Shown here piece after piece: positions 35,626-48,108 of a DNA stretch of 64,000 nt. Origin of the DNA: Aspidapion aeneum (Eukaryota > Arthropoda > Insecta > Coleoptera > Brentidae). Where the stretch lies: the NCBI GenBank assembly GCA_963576565.1, contig OY755039.1, forward strand, positions 27,728,602 through 27,792,601, written 5' to 3'. The notes below the pieces were generated by a model. The model was given only the letters and a program-made list of their open reading frames with translations. It searched no databases and was not told the origin of the DNA. The translations under genes and the position numbers were made by a program. How positions within the stretch are numbered: the stretch's first letter is position 1; each line of letters starts with the position of its first letter.

Positions 35626-36231
35626 AAATACTCTGCCAATTTATGGGCACCTAAGTTCACGCGATTAATCTATAATGTAATATTTACCCATTTTGGTTCG
35701 CGAAAAAACCCCCTATGCGACACCCGGGGACCCGTCAGATAGGAGATTCTCCCCCCCAGTGTAACACCACTGAACAAAAAAACTATAATGAATTTTTTTG
35801 ATCTTCATGTACCGTTAACTTTAATATATCTAGTATCACCCAAGTCATATTTTTAGCAAAACTGTAATTTTTTTAAAATCAACCCCTTGCTTTCGTTTAT
35901 GTAAGCTGGATTTTATTTATTTTTAAGTGGGACCATTTAGAACCAAAACACAATCTAGGTACTAAATTTTTTCTAAAACACAAGCAAGAACCATCTAGAG
36001 ACCACATTTCATTAAAATCGGGAAGTAGTTTTTGAGTTAGGCGCGACAGACAGAGACATATAGACAGACAGACAGATAGACATACATACAGACCGACCGG
36101 CGGCGCAACAAAAAGGTTTCTAATCATCTGATAACGCAAAGATATATAAAATTTTTTGAAAGGAGTAACTTTTTCTTTCTAATTTTTGACATGATCACTA
36201 TAAATAGCTCACACTACTTATAGTATACGTA
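35626..36231 (+). mobile_element. GACA-bearing hairpin-tipped element, copy D (diverged)
   Basis: It starts AAAAATACTCTGCCAATTTA and GGGCACCTAAGTTCACG, and keeps AAGTGGGACCATTTAGAACC, AAAATCGGGAAGTAGTTTTT, a CAGA/CATA run (36048-36095) and GGCGGCGCAACAAAAAGG. It ends with TAGCTCACACTACTTATAGT. Only one of the 118-bp units is traceable. This is the oldest-looking of the four copies. Confidence 0.7.
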
Positions 36232-36828
36232 GGATTTAATACCAAACTTATGTGATATCTCAAAAAATTAAAGTGACAGCAAGGATATATATAGAAGTCA
36301 TAGGCCCCCTCCCAAAAAGCAGTCTTTTCAAAAAATCCTTGTAGCTTAAAAAGCGCTTGCTATATCAAAATGCGGTTGTCGCCTTACTTTAATCATATTA
36401 ATAATTATCTCTTATAAATATTGACTCGCAAGTGCATCGAATTTGGGATACCCTGTACATGAATACCTATGATTAATTCGCTATGATACTGATAAGTTAT
36501 TTTTTTAATGGGAAATCTTGCATAAGACACCCTACCCTGTGTACTTTCCGGCCAGTCATTTCTTCTCTACCAGGAGAGCCCGCTAGTGTCAGACTTCTAC
36601 CAACCAAACTCCCTTGATCGTGACTCCAACCGGCCTGGTGGCAAGCCACAGGCACTGCACTGCAGACGTTACTAACTTATTACTCTTGGTTCCTAGGCTA
36701 GCCATTCCATTAACCCCTGCAGAAGTACTAAGTTTCTATGATAATGGTAACCAAAACACACACCATCCCAGTGTAAAAACACTTGCAGATCGTTAATTTA
36801 GGCTTCCAGTTATGGTCCCATGCTAGGC

Positions 36829-36888
36829 AGAGTCCCTGTATGTTGACATGTTTGGATAAATTATAATATGTCAACATACAGGGACTCT
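36829..36888. repeat. Perfect 21-bp hairpin
   Basis: AGAGTCCCTGTATGTTGACA (from 36829) pairs with its exact complement at 36868-36888 over 21 bp, with an 18-nt AT-rich loop. The shape resembles a miRNA precursor, but perfect pairing is equally typical of a small MITE or foldback tip. Confidence 0.75.
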
Positions 36889-39800
36889 ACATAACATAAT
36901 GCTACATGTATGTCACATGGCCCGTCATTGGTCGACCAATAACAATAGTTACTTTAAAAACTAATGATTCCATAAAACAACACAAAATTATACTTTATCT
37001 TTAATTAACGCGTCCTAAAAAGAACATAAGAAACGAAAAGAGGAAAAATCCTGGAAAGGAACACAACCTGGGAGCCATTTTTCTTTTGGAAACTATCCAA
37101 ACAATAGGCCAGAGTACGGTGACAAAAAGCTTTTGTACGTCAGAAACAAGAAGGCTTAATGATCGAAACTACTGAACTCAAGAGCAGGCGGAAATAAATT
37201 TGAAAGAAAAATCAAGAATACACAAAAAACGCATCTCCGACGTTAAAGAAAATGTTTCTAGTTGCCAGTTGGTTGGTACAGCAACAAAAAAAGTCTATTA
37301 AGCCTCGTCCAACCAAAAAAAAATGTTGCAACAAAATTCTTTGATGTCTTGCCACCCAACAAGTTGTTCATCGCCTGCATACATCAGTAACACATTTTTT
37401 TCGGCAATTGTTGCTCGGTTTGGATGTACCTTAAATTGACAAACACCACGATGTTTAAAAAAAAATAATAAAATTAAGAGATATTTACTATAAGAGCCAA
37501 TTTTAGCTAAAATTCAGTAATAAACAGAAAAAAGGAGCTTGTAAAACCCTTCTTTTCGAGTATTATTTTATCCAAGAATCATCAAAACATTGAAAAATCG
37601 GTAATTATGGTTAAAACTGTATTTGCTTTTTAGTACCACTAAGTACACGAGCAGAAAAAATAAGAACTTTGATTCTGACGTGTACCTGTTTGAACCGAAT
37701 TTTTACTACGCGAACCGCCAAGGCCTCTATATGGTGAATTGGGAACTGAATAACATAAACCTAAGCCTTGGCTTAATCGATAGGTTTTAGCTTTCCTATT
37801 AGCATACTAAAGAAGAAAGCACTTTGCTTCCTTGTCAAAATTCCTCCGCCGCGCCATCTTAAATTTTTGATAATTTTTTGTCCATTCCTCAATAACTTTT
37901 AAAGTAAAGCTTTTTTCGAAAAAGTTGTTAAGACAAAAGTTTTAGACAAATAAAGTCTTATCTGATGGAAATCGGCTAAAATCTAATTTAAAAATATTTA
38001 ATCAATTTTCTTAAACATAAAATATTCTGAGCAAAAATGGTTTATAACTCATTATAGACAATAACATTTTCTTTAAACGGTGTCAAACGCAATTAAGTAA
38101 AGTAAGTTAGTCAAAGAAAAACTAATAATTAAATTAGATTTTTGACGATTTCTATAAATAACGCATATATGAACGTCACTGTATCGTTACTCTTACCTTA
38201 TTTGAATTCACTTATAAGAAAACTTAACAAAACATAACCTCCGCTTTCATGGAATGGTTCATTTAGCATAATTAGCTTAAGTGGTGGATCACATCGGTAA
38301 AGTAAAGAATTTTGCCCCTCAGTTTTAAGTTCAGTGGTTGATTTCCACTTCCCGGATTTTTTTTTGCAAAAACCAAAAAAGGATCAAAAAACCGTTCGGG
38401 TGATTTATAATCTCGAAGACGCTTTCGCGGCATGACTGCAAACAAAAAACGCTGAATTTTTATTAATGCTTTATTTTACTAAAGTGTGGAAAATGCGGTT
38501 GTGTGCTGACGCGGCAAAAACTTTTCAAACAGAGGGGAGGCAAGAGTTTTTTTGTACTCAAGTTTTTTAGAAATATAACATAAAATACTAAAAAGTAAGG
38601 GACTATACATAACGCTGTAGAGGGGTTTCGGTTCCGTTCGGTTCAGTGCAGTTCAGTTCGGTTTGGTCATGCCAGTGGTACTTTTTAGCTCGATGTAGGA
38701 GGTTTGTAGCACATGCGTATCAAGAGGTATAGTGATTGCAGAGTCAATTGAACAAAGATAAAAGCCGACCATCAGCGTATCCTTTATAGAAAGTGATGGG
38801 CGGCGGTAGATATACTCATGATAATTATTTCATTTAATTATGGCGTAAACTAAAGAAATAAAAATAGATAATCAAACTTCCTATTCCTACACCTACAGGA
38901 ACGACACTGATTTATTTTCTAACTCTGCATACTGCCGAATAATGAGGTCCCGAAAGACACAGTCGAAAGCAATTAAAACCGCATCTCAAAAAAATCTGCC
39001 AATCAGGTGCCGTCCATCCACCTGGGCTCGGTCGGTCGGAAAACAAATACTTTGGGGTCGGACCGAAAAGAGCCGCGGCTCTTCTCTGTCGGTAGGGTTG
39101 AAATTATACCAGGTAGATTTTATATAAATTTGGATAACTTTTGAAGGGCAGAATCAAGCAAAATTTCATGAAATCGATAGAACCCCGTATTAGGAGGTTC
39201 GTCAATTGACTTTGCAAAGAGCATACAATCGTTGAGAGATAAAAATACAATTCCCATCACGAGGTTTGGAAGCTATTTTCGCACTTTTGGACTTTTTGGG
39301 TTTCTGGATTTTTAGGATTTTTATTTTTTATGACTCTCTTTTTTAATGATCTGTCTTTTTTAATCTCTAACTTTTCTTTTTATCCCCATTATATTAATTT
39401 TCATCCCTGATTTTTACTTTTTATCCTTGATCTGACACTTTTCGTCTCGAGTACATTGAGGAAAATCGGTCAAATAGATTATCAGCCTTAGTTTTGTGTG
39501 CTTGGAAATAATATAAAACTCAACTGTTTTAAATATTTGCATCATTTGTTATAAGTTTTTTCCACCTAGACTACATTATTCCAAAAAAATACCTAGTTTA
39601 AATAAAAACTTTATTCAATTTTATTTGGAGATATATTTTTTTAATTTTTAATAGAGAATCTATTTGTTTTTAATATGTTTTGAACTTAAATTTTATGTAA
39701 ACCTCCTACTTCTTTTTAAACTTTCAATGAATTTTAGAAGATTGCGCTAGAGGCAACAAAAAGTTTTGCATGGTACAGTCAGGGACTTTTTAAATTGCCG

Positions 39801-40595
39801 GTGTATTTTTTTCTGTCAAAATTTATAATGTAAAGATATTAGAAAAATATTTTTTTATAATGCGTATGTATAAAGTCAAAGGTAAGGTTCCGACTTTTTT
39901 GGTTTGCTTCAAACTGGGTTTTCTTTCTAATTTTAAAGAGGAACATTTTTTATTTTCGAGCGCGGCCAATTAAAAAGTCCTTGACTGTACATTATGTTTT
40001 AATTAAATTGAGAGGTGCTGCAAACGGACACATTGTGAAGACTAATTTACATTTACTCTCTAGAAAAGCTCGAGATAGGATTTCCACCCTAAGGTAGATA
40101 GAGGTTCCAATATATTACTTTTAAAAAAACTTAACCACTATTTAATAAATAATCTATTTGCGTTTAATATATGACCTAGTAGAAACAAATAAAGTTTTTT
40201 TTAATATATAAATTTGTTTCTAATATTTTTTCTATTTTTCTTAAATGGGGTTTCTATTTATTTAAGTAATTTATTATCAAATATTTTAGGTGGATCGAAA
40301 TTTTGGTCCTAAATGTATACTTTATTTGTCTTCTATTTTATACAAATATTCTATTTGGTTTAATTTTTTGTATCATTTCAAAGTAGATTTCTCTCAGTGT
40401 ATAAAAAGCGATACTTTTATCCCTAAAATTAAGTACAAAAAGTGCACTTTTGTGACGAAAAAACCGAAACTGTCACTAGTTTATAATATTAAGCCTGATC
40501 CCCACTTGTATAAAACACCATGCATTTAAATTAAGTTTTTGTTTATTTGAAGTTAAACAAATGCAAACTTAAGTAAACGTTAGGACAATGGTTAA
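36889..40595. other. Long AT-rich non-coding stretch
   Basis: No gene, RNA or clear repeat is recognised in about 3.7 kb. A degenerate GGTTC/GTTCA pentamer run occurs at 38623-38662. Open frames here have no recognisable domains. Introns of a host gene cannot be excluded. Confidence 0.35.
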
Positions 40596-40756
40596 CAGCG
40601 GCGACGTGTCGGGGGGGCAGGGGGAGCCAGGCCCCTCAACTTTTTTAAAACCACATAAAATTTATTCAAAACTCACAATGTATGTAAAATGTAAAATTTT
40701 CTTTACTTCATAAGTTGTACGCCTCCCCCACTTTTTAAGGGCACGCGCCGCCGCTG
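40596..40756. mobile_element. Small hAT-like MITE, imperfect 8-bp TSD
   Basis: CAGCGGCGACGTG at the left faces CACGCGCCGCCGCTG at the right. Further in, GGGGGAGCCAGG faces CCTCCCCCAC. The flanks ATGGTTAA and ATGTTCAA agree at six of eight positions, as expected for an old 8-bp target duplication. CAGNGGCG tips are common for hAT elements. The interior is AT-rich and non-coding. Confidence 0.65.
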
Positions 40757-40834
40757 ATGTTCAATAAGAGCTAATAAGTTAATGTGACAAAAGGGTGTAT
40801 ACAAAATAAATAAAGATTAAGAATAGTAGATATA

Positions 40835-41570
40835 GCACCCAAAAAAACACTCAAAAATAAAATCGACAAAATTAATTTTTCCACATCTAATTAACGACTA
40901 ATTAGCAGCAAATTATTCACCATATTCGATTTCGATAGGTCATGTCTAAAGCCTTTTTTGACGAGGGTGCTTCGCTAACTTCATATGAAGTTAGCGAAGC
41001 ACCCAAAACAACCGTCAAAAATAACAGCAACAAAATTAATTATTTCACAAGTAATTAACGACTAATTAGCGGCAAATTATCCACCTAGTCGCGATTCGAT
41101 TGGCGATGGGTGCTTCGCTAACTTCACATGAAGTTATCGAAGCACCCAAAAAACGGTCAAAAATAAGAGCAACAAAATTAATTTTTCCACAACTAATTAA
41201 CGACTAAGTAACGGCAAATTATCCACTTAGCCGCGATTCGATTTGCGATAAGTGCCAACATATGAAGTTAGCGAAGCACCCAAAAAAACACACAAAAATA
41301 AAAGCGACAAAATCAATTTATCCACAACTTATTAACGACTAATTAGCGGCAAATTATCCACCATATTCGATTTCGATAGGTCATGTCTAAAGCCATTTTT
41401 AACGAGGGTGCTTCGCTAACTTCATATGAAGTTAGCGAAGCACACAAAAAAACCGTCAAAAATAAGAGCGACAAAATTCATTCTTCCACAACTAATTAAC
41501 GACTAATTAACGGCAAATTATCCACCCAGTCGCGATTCGATTTGCGATGGGTGCTTCGCTAACTTTATGC
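40835..41570. repeat. Tandem array of palindrome-bearing units, five copies
   Basis: Each unit of about 140-157 bp has AAAAATAAGAGCGACAAAAT, CCACAACTAATTAACGACTA and GCGGCAAATTATCCAC. It ends in a 40-nt palindrome GGGTGCTTCGCTAACTTCAT / ATGAAGTTAGCGAAGCACCC. Full palindromes lie at 40965-41004, 41108-41147 and 41405-41443, with partial ones near 41250 and 41549. Units 1 and 4 share a GGTCATGTCTAAAGCC insert that the others lack, hinting at a three-unit higher-order repeat. Confidence 0.9.
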
Positions 41571-41572
41571 TC

Positions 41573-41592
41573 ATGCGCGGGCTAGGAAGGTA
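41573..41592. mobile_element. Right tip of the CA-tract MITE family
   Basis: ATGCGCGGGCTAGGAAGGTA matches the last bases of the elements at 15817-16248 and 22050-22551. It sits directly after the palindrome array, so the array may lie inside a member of that family. Confidence 0.6.
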
Positions 41593-44159
41593 ATTAATAT
41601 ATTTTTTGAATGTTAAGTTAGGTTTTTCACACTTTCGTTTGAACATATTTTTCTGGCTTTGTTCAACAACGATGCATTTCTGCAATTTCCTTAACATTTC
41701 TAAAATCAGGGAGCCCCAATAAGGGTTTTTAAATCAAACAAAATTAAAACCACTTTTTCCACAACAAATTTAAGCTTTTAGCTTAGGTTTTGAACACACG
41801 CCCGTGTCTACGCCACTGATGGGGGTCTTAACACATACGTCCGCTTCAACCTTTTTTGCGCCAAGGTTCGCCGGTAATTAAAAAAAAAACATTAATGATA
41901 AAAGGCATCAGCTGCTCTGAAGTAATAAGGTCACAAACTTTAAGAATAAATTTCTTTGAGCTTGCCACAACGGTTCTGTGTTTCAACCCCATTCTTAATT
42001 AAATTTAATTGTACCCTTAAGGCCATTAAGTCACACTAATTTAGTGGATTTTTTGTTCGTTTTTAACCGCTTAAAATAGTGTTGGAACGCGGAAAAACTT
42101 AAGTAAAAAATGGATTTGCGAAACCGCGTAACTAGTTAGTTCTACTGTTTACCGCAGTACAGTAGCTGACTTAACTGCACTGCAGTAAAGAATGTATTGG
42201 CGAAAGTAACTATATTGTCAGGAATGTAAATTACCCTCGACTGTGCCACTGTACGAAACCAGCTTAGAAAATTGAATAGCGCAAAACATGGTTTTGCAAA
42301 GATAAGAAAGTGGTTCCGCCTCCCTCCAAAATGGTAAACGGCAAACGTTTGGTTGCCGCCTACCACACAGCAGATGGTTGATGCGAGAAAAACTACTAAG
42401 AAGTGAAGAGTGGGAGTTGTAATGGTTAAGCGTGGGGATACATAAAGTAGAGAGAGGGTTTTTCCTTCAAAGCGAATGGCTATGGAAAACCTATAAGATT
42501 AGAATGTGTCTACAAAATATCATTTTATCTCTGTTTTTGTTTAGGTGTTCTTGTTTAGCTCACTAGCTAGAATGTAAAGTAAACTTTAGGATTATCAGCA
42601 ACGCCACTGACTTGGTTCCTACAAGCTCTTCAAAGAGGGGATAATGGATTACTTAGGTCCAACCCACCGTTAATAAAAATTCAAACTTTGAGGAGACAAG
42701 TCGGTAGTCACATTCTAAGTTTTGATGAACTTAAACTAAAACCTCTAAACTAACTGTCAGTAAAGAAACAAAAGATTTTCTATTTGAATAATATTTTGCA
42801 GTTTGTTATTATGGTAAGTTAAAGTTTTTATTTTAATATTTTGGGTCTTATTTGTTTTATAGGTCATAAGAAAAGTCTTGTAACAACTTATTTTATTTTA
42901 AATTTATTAGTTTGTAACGTTTTTAAAACTGTTTAATATTTATTTTATACACACAAGAGATCTACTACGGAGTCTCGTTTAAGGGTTCGATTTAAAATAA
43001 AATCGTACCCGACAATATAGGAAATATCAGGTGAGATGGTGATCAAAGTTTTAAATCCCTAGGGAAAAAAAACTGAAAATTGGTTTACATTCCGGAACCT
43101 TTACATACCATCAATAAGAGTTCTAAAATGTAAATCTTAACTTAAAACCAACTAATTTCCGAAAATATCAACAAAAAAAATAATGCAAGAATTTACGGGT
43201 TTTCACCATCTCACTGCACCCTATGGGGTAAAATAGTGAACGGACTATGGGACAGTTGGTGATATGAATGAATATCATAATCAAATAATACCTTTATTTA
43301 TATTTATATATATTATTATTTATAATATAAAAAAAACTTAAAATTTCTTAGCTCTCAGACGTCCACAAGGCTCACAAAAAATATATCTAAAACTTTGTTA
43401 TTAGGTTTAAGATTAGTTCAAGGTAATATTTTAAATACGATCGTATATTTGAGAAAATCACAAACAAATGAAGGTCTTTTAAAAATAAATAAATTTTACC
43501 CCCTGACAGCCCCTAGGGACCATAAAGATAATTTTTGTCACAGATAATGGATCAATACCCGAAGTCCGATTTAAATTTCCATAAAAATTACCTTTTTAAA
43601 TTTGCAACGATTTAATTCGATAAAATTGCTTAAACTTCAAAATTTATAACCACTATGTAGGGCACACCCCTAAAGATGAAAATTTTCGTATTTTGTGATA
43701 TGTGATCTACCCAATAAAATATGAGTGAATGAGTGATTTTCTGATTTTGCGATGCGATTTTAACAATTTTAGAATGGACTTTTCCCTAAAAACTTTTTTG
43801 TTTAATCAGTAATGAAGAATAACCCTATGAGGACTGATCCAATATTTTAAGACCATTCCCAATTTTTTTCTTTTCCCACTACATGCAAACAACAATTTAA
43901 ACGCGTTGTAAGAGCCGTAAAATAAATTCAAAGCCAAAATTAAAAGTGTTTTAGCCAGCAGCTAAAAAAATAAAGGCTTGTTTTTTTGGCAGACTGGTAA
44001 ATTAACTTTTCGAAATCAACTTTCTAGAATAGGAATTAAGTTGTTTTGATAGTCATTAACATCCCAGAGCTTAGAGATGTCTTTACGATCTTTATAAGAT
44101 ATCCTTAAAATATATTATAAAATATATCAGAAAATTTACAAGTCTGTTTTTTTTCCCCT
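41593..44159. other. Non-coding stretch
   Basis: Nothing is recognised in 2.6 kb beyond AT-rich low-complexity DNA. Confidence 0.35.
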
Positions 44160-44340
44160 TATGTTTTTTTTTATATACTGGAACTTTCCATCCAATCAGG
44201 ATCAGTTTCGCAAAGTTCGAACAAGGTTAGCAGTTTTTAACAAACACAAACAACCAAGTACCAAGCCAGAAATCGAACCCGGACCGCTGGTGTCGGAAAC
44301 AAACATTGCTACCACTACACTACACCACGACGGCGAGCTT
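44160..44340 (-). mobile_element. tRNA-derived SINE, copy 2
   Basis: Minus-strand tRNA-like part at 44338-44264: GTGGTGTAGTGTAGTGGTAG (A box), CGACACCAGCGGTCC, GGGTTCGATTTC (B box). Then a body with AACTTTGCGAAACTG and an A-rich tail at the left. Same order as 4690-4850. The extra GTGTAGTGTAGTGG shows a small duplication in the A box. Confidence 0.7.
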
Positions 44341-44484
44341 ATGTAGGTTGAATATCAAAAGAAGTATAGTTTGAAAAGCAACCAAACACAATCTGCCACT
44401 CTTTCATTTCAACAACCGAGGGTCAATAAAGTATACATTGTATTTTGTACAAAAACATTTTTTGTTTTGTTGCCGAAACCGAGA

Positions 44485-44962
44485 CCACCTTCCTACACCT
44501 ACCGTGATGATGTCCATGTCCTAACCCAAACTAACCATTTGCTTGTTTCGGCTAACCGCACCTTGGCCTATGCATCAACACGAGGTGACAACTACAATGA
44601 CGCTATCCGATTCTTAATCTAAGCGAATCGTAGTTTGCCCCGACTAACCGCATCCACTTCTCTGCCTCTACCATGATGCTGTCCAGGTCCTAAGCATATA
44701 AATAATTGTATATGGTCCCAAGTTAACCTAAGCTCAGCGACTAACCGCACCGGAGCCGAGGCACCTAGACGATCCGGCACGAACCATGTGCATGTCCCAA
44801 CCTAAGCGTTGCTTGCTCCAGCTAACCGCACCCATTTCTTAGCACATATCATGATAATGTTCGTGTCCTAATCTTAAACTAAGCGTTGTTTGCTCCAGCA
44901 ACCCGCACCGGGGCCCATGTACTTAAACGGGGCTGCACCTACCATCATACTGTCCGTGTCCG
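44485..44962. repeat. Degenerate tandem repeat, about 110 bp unit
   Basis: Four to five units share GCTAACCGCACC, then CTACCATGATGCTGTCC, then GTCCTAA and GCGTTGCTTGCTCC. They are strongly diverged. No coding meaning is evident. Confidence 0.6.
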
Positions 44963-46565
44963 TTCAAAAAATCGAAAAGTGAAGCACTAAATTCCCAGAC
45001 GCGAGTTTTTAAGTGCGCATGCATGTGTTTTGTTACGTAGGCACAGCGGCTGTGTGGGTATATGCCATATTTGGGTTTATTTACACGACTATATGTTTAT
45101 TTGTGTTACCACTAGTAAATGAGGCACGCTGCATTTCTGCCTAAAAATGTTGATTCAAAGCTTCATGAAATACTTGTCAAGAACGCAGTCCCTTCGATAA
45201 AATGTAAATTTTTTTTGAAAATTTAATGAAACCTAAGCAAACCATACTTTTTATGATTTCTCAAAATTTTTTTTTCAAAAATATGCATTTGGATAGAAAT
45301 AGAGCAAAAAACGTTTTTTGCGTTTTTTCTCAAAACCTGGACCAAATAATGCCCAGCCTCTAATAAGGCCCAGCCTTCATTTAAAACATGACTTTTTGTT
45401 AAAATCCGGCAACATCAGGTGGGTTCTAACTAATTTTTCAACGTCACAGGTAATTACAATACTGCGAGATCTGAATACCGTTTACAAAATCAGCTCAATC
45501 AATCCGAAAGACGCGCAGCGTAAATGTCCGACAATTAAAATCATCGGCAACGCCCATATCTATCCCATGCAGGGACTTTAAATTGAACCAGCGCATTGGT
45601 TGATGAGTAGAACGCTTAAGATATCCTCAAGATGTCTTTGCGTTATAGGTCCAAAAGTTTTGAAACTTGTCACGATTATAGAGTTGACGGTCCATTAAGT
45701 TTGGGATTCCATTAAGTTTGGGATATATTCCATTAAGTTTGGGACCTCGAGCGATGTCCGCTCGTGTGGCCATCTTGGACAATTACGCCCAAATTCAATT
45801 TTTCTAAAATACCTTGGTTTCTGTAGGCTGTAGAGAAAAAAGATTAACACAAAAATTATAGCCAATAAAATTTTCTACAAAAATGCTTAGTAAAAAGTGT
45901 TTTTTGGTCAGACTAATAGTTTACGAGTTGGTATCAACCATTTTGCAGCCATTTTGAATTTTGTCCAATTTTTGGCCTTTTAAAAATAAACCACATTTAA
46001 AAAAATAACGCCAAGATTTCGTTTTCTGAAATAATGAAAAACAAAAACTTTCAAGGTTAGTGGTAAATGCGCTTTCGATTAGAGATCCCATTGTGAGCGC
46101 CCCAATCAGGATTTAGATCAATCAGGGATCAATTTGCAGCTGCGCACAGCAAGGATCGATATCTGTGCGGTCGGGAGCAATTTTATTTTGATCAAAAATG
46201 GTATTTATTTTCTCGTAAGACACCACACTTGTCAAATGTTTCTTAAATGTTTTCTGTTAATCTTTATGAATAACAATCTTAGTACCTGAACATGGATAAG
46301 TTCCTGTACCATGTTTCGGTTTTGGATAAAAGATACGACCCTACAGGCCTGTAGACGTTTAAAAAACCCCGTACATTACCGAAATAATTAGAGAGCTTAA
46401 TTATTGCTTCCCGCTTTACCCTGATGAAGTGCAGGCTGGCCTTTATGGATCGATTTTTACTGAAAAAAAACTTTGGGTTTTAGTTGGTATCCTTTTTTTC
46501 TTTCAAGGATCGTGTCTACCTATACCGATTGTTAAAACTGGCCCAGGGAAATTAAAAAGTGAATC
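44963..46565. other. Mostly unrecognised non-coding stretch
   Basis: It includes the short tandem at 45686-45746. A frame at 45318-45581 has a faint gag-like flavour (VITILRDLNTVYKI...PTIKIIGNAHI) that I could not substantiate. Confidence 0.3.
45686..45746. repeat. Short tandem repeat (CCATTAAGTTTGGGA)n
   Basis: Three units of CCATTAAGTTTGGGA are separated by TTT and TATATTC spacers, at 45691, 45709 and 45730. Confidence 0.85.
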
Positions 46566-46946
46566 GTGGCTTGTATGAAAACAATGGAAAATTTTAACTC
46601 CAGGATTCAGGCGGAGATATTTGCAGTGCTGGAAGCAATCAATATCCTTAACCTGCGCCTTGATCCCGCGACGCCAAGGTCCATCGCAATTTGCATGAAC
46701 AGTCAGGCTGCGATCAAGGCGCTGAACTCCTACATCACCAACTTGAACCTTGATCGAAGAAGTCAGTAGCTAAACCGACATCGGGTTATTCTTTGTTGGG
46801 TTCCAGGTCATTCTGACATACAAGGTAATGAGGCGGCCCATAGACTAGCCCGATCAGGTATCGTCAAATACGATAATCAAATTGACAATATAGCGGCCAT
46901 CTCAGTAAGCCTGGTCAATACATTAACAATAACATGGCAAAGCTAG
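46566..46946 (+). pseudogene. LINE RNase H domain fragment, one in-frame stop
   Basis: One frame runs 46566-46946 with a TAG at 46767. SRIQAEIFAVLEAINIL supplies the conserved Glu. ICMNSQAAIKALNS matches the DSQAAIKAL motif but with the catalytic Asp changed to Asn. After the stop, VILCWVPGHSDIQGNEAAH matches the WVPGHSGIxGNExAD pattern with the last Asp changed to His. RNase H domains of this kind sit at the C-terminal end of ORF2 in I, R1 and LOA-like insect LINEs, where they remove template RNA. The rest of the element was not found, so it is a dead fragment. Confidence 0.75.
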
Positions 46947-47945
46947 CAGAAAGACGAACGGTAGGGTTGGAAACTGCTGCTGCACTACTTCGTATGACTT
47001 TATTTTAAAGATCAAACAAGTTTTCGTGGCCAATCGGGGAAAAAGAAGTTTTTGTTTCTCTCATATTTTTCCTTGGGTAGCTTGAAAGCTTAACCTCACG
47101 AGGGTCCAAGATTTAATGGACACCTAATAAGTGTTGACAGTTAACTGTTTGGTCCCTGTGGGACTCCTCAGAACACTGCTTGGTCAATGTGAGAACCTTG
47201 CGAAGTTAATCAAACCGTTTTGTCTCTTATCCTACGTCTATAGTAAGAAAACCCTCGCAAGAAGCGACATCTACCGAGATACGAGAGAAACTAGAATAAG
47301 ATCAGGCGAGTATAAACTGCTATAAATATATAAAGATCGATTGCAAAGAAAAAGAAGCCATCCGTGACCTACAACAACACTTCTGTCTTTAGGGCCAGAG
47401 GAACGCTGATTAGCGTTTTTCCCCACCTTCAGACGTGACTGTCAATAACAAATAATACTAGCAAACGTAAATTTTATTTTATTTTAAACTGTTGTCGAGT
47501 TAAACAATCACTCGTATTCGTACGTTCTACTCAATCTCTTCACAATTTAAAAAGCGTGGCGATTGGGTACTTTGGTGTGGCGCGTGGCCCCAAGTGGAAA
47601 AGCGTGGTAGTCACGCCTAAATCTTGGCATATGGCAACTCTACTACTTTAACCGAAAAAGAATAATAACCAGGGGCGGCAGCTCTTTAAAGCCGCACGGC
47701 CGCCCCCCTCCTCAAAAAATACAAAAAACTAAAATCCTAATTAAAAATATTTTTTATTAAATGTTTTGCTTATTCATACCATGAATAAAGTTCATCTCCG
47801 ACTGCCGACACGAAGTACGACTCAATAGCCACTCGGGTCCTCATTGGCCACAAGCCATCTAGCGGCTCGCATTACCATGGAAACGGGGTGGTGGCGTAGG
47901 GGAAGCAGGCCGCTGTTTTAATGAAAAGATAAGCGCAATTATTTT
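46947..47945. other. Non-coding stretch, possibly LINE 3' remainder
   Basis: The part up to about 47420 may be the C-terminus and 3' UTR of the LINE whose RNase H domain precedes it, but no zinc-knuckle pattern is legible. The part from 47660 has a GC-rich GGGGCGGCAGC clump. Confidence 0.35.
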
Positions 47946-48108
47946 GCGGTCTTTTATATTTTGCAGATAGAAACATAGTGGGCGACACTGATCGAATGTC
48001 GTTAATAAAATTAACCTCAATCTTTACCGAACCTAAATTGAAAACGTCAGTGCGATACCTATAGTTTTATAGTAGTAGTAGTTTTATAGCTACCGAATCA
48101 GTCGAAAA

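Noticed and set aside
40835..41570. CRISPR-like array (regular palindromic repeats)
   Set aside because: The genome is eukaryotic. The intervening sequences are themselves repeated and not unique spacers, and no cas genes are present.
45318..45581. Possible gag-like frame
   Set aside because: The resemblance is limited to a few residues and no neighbouring retroelement gene supports it.
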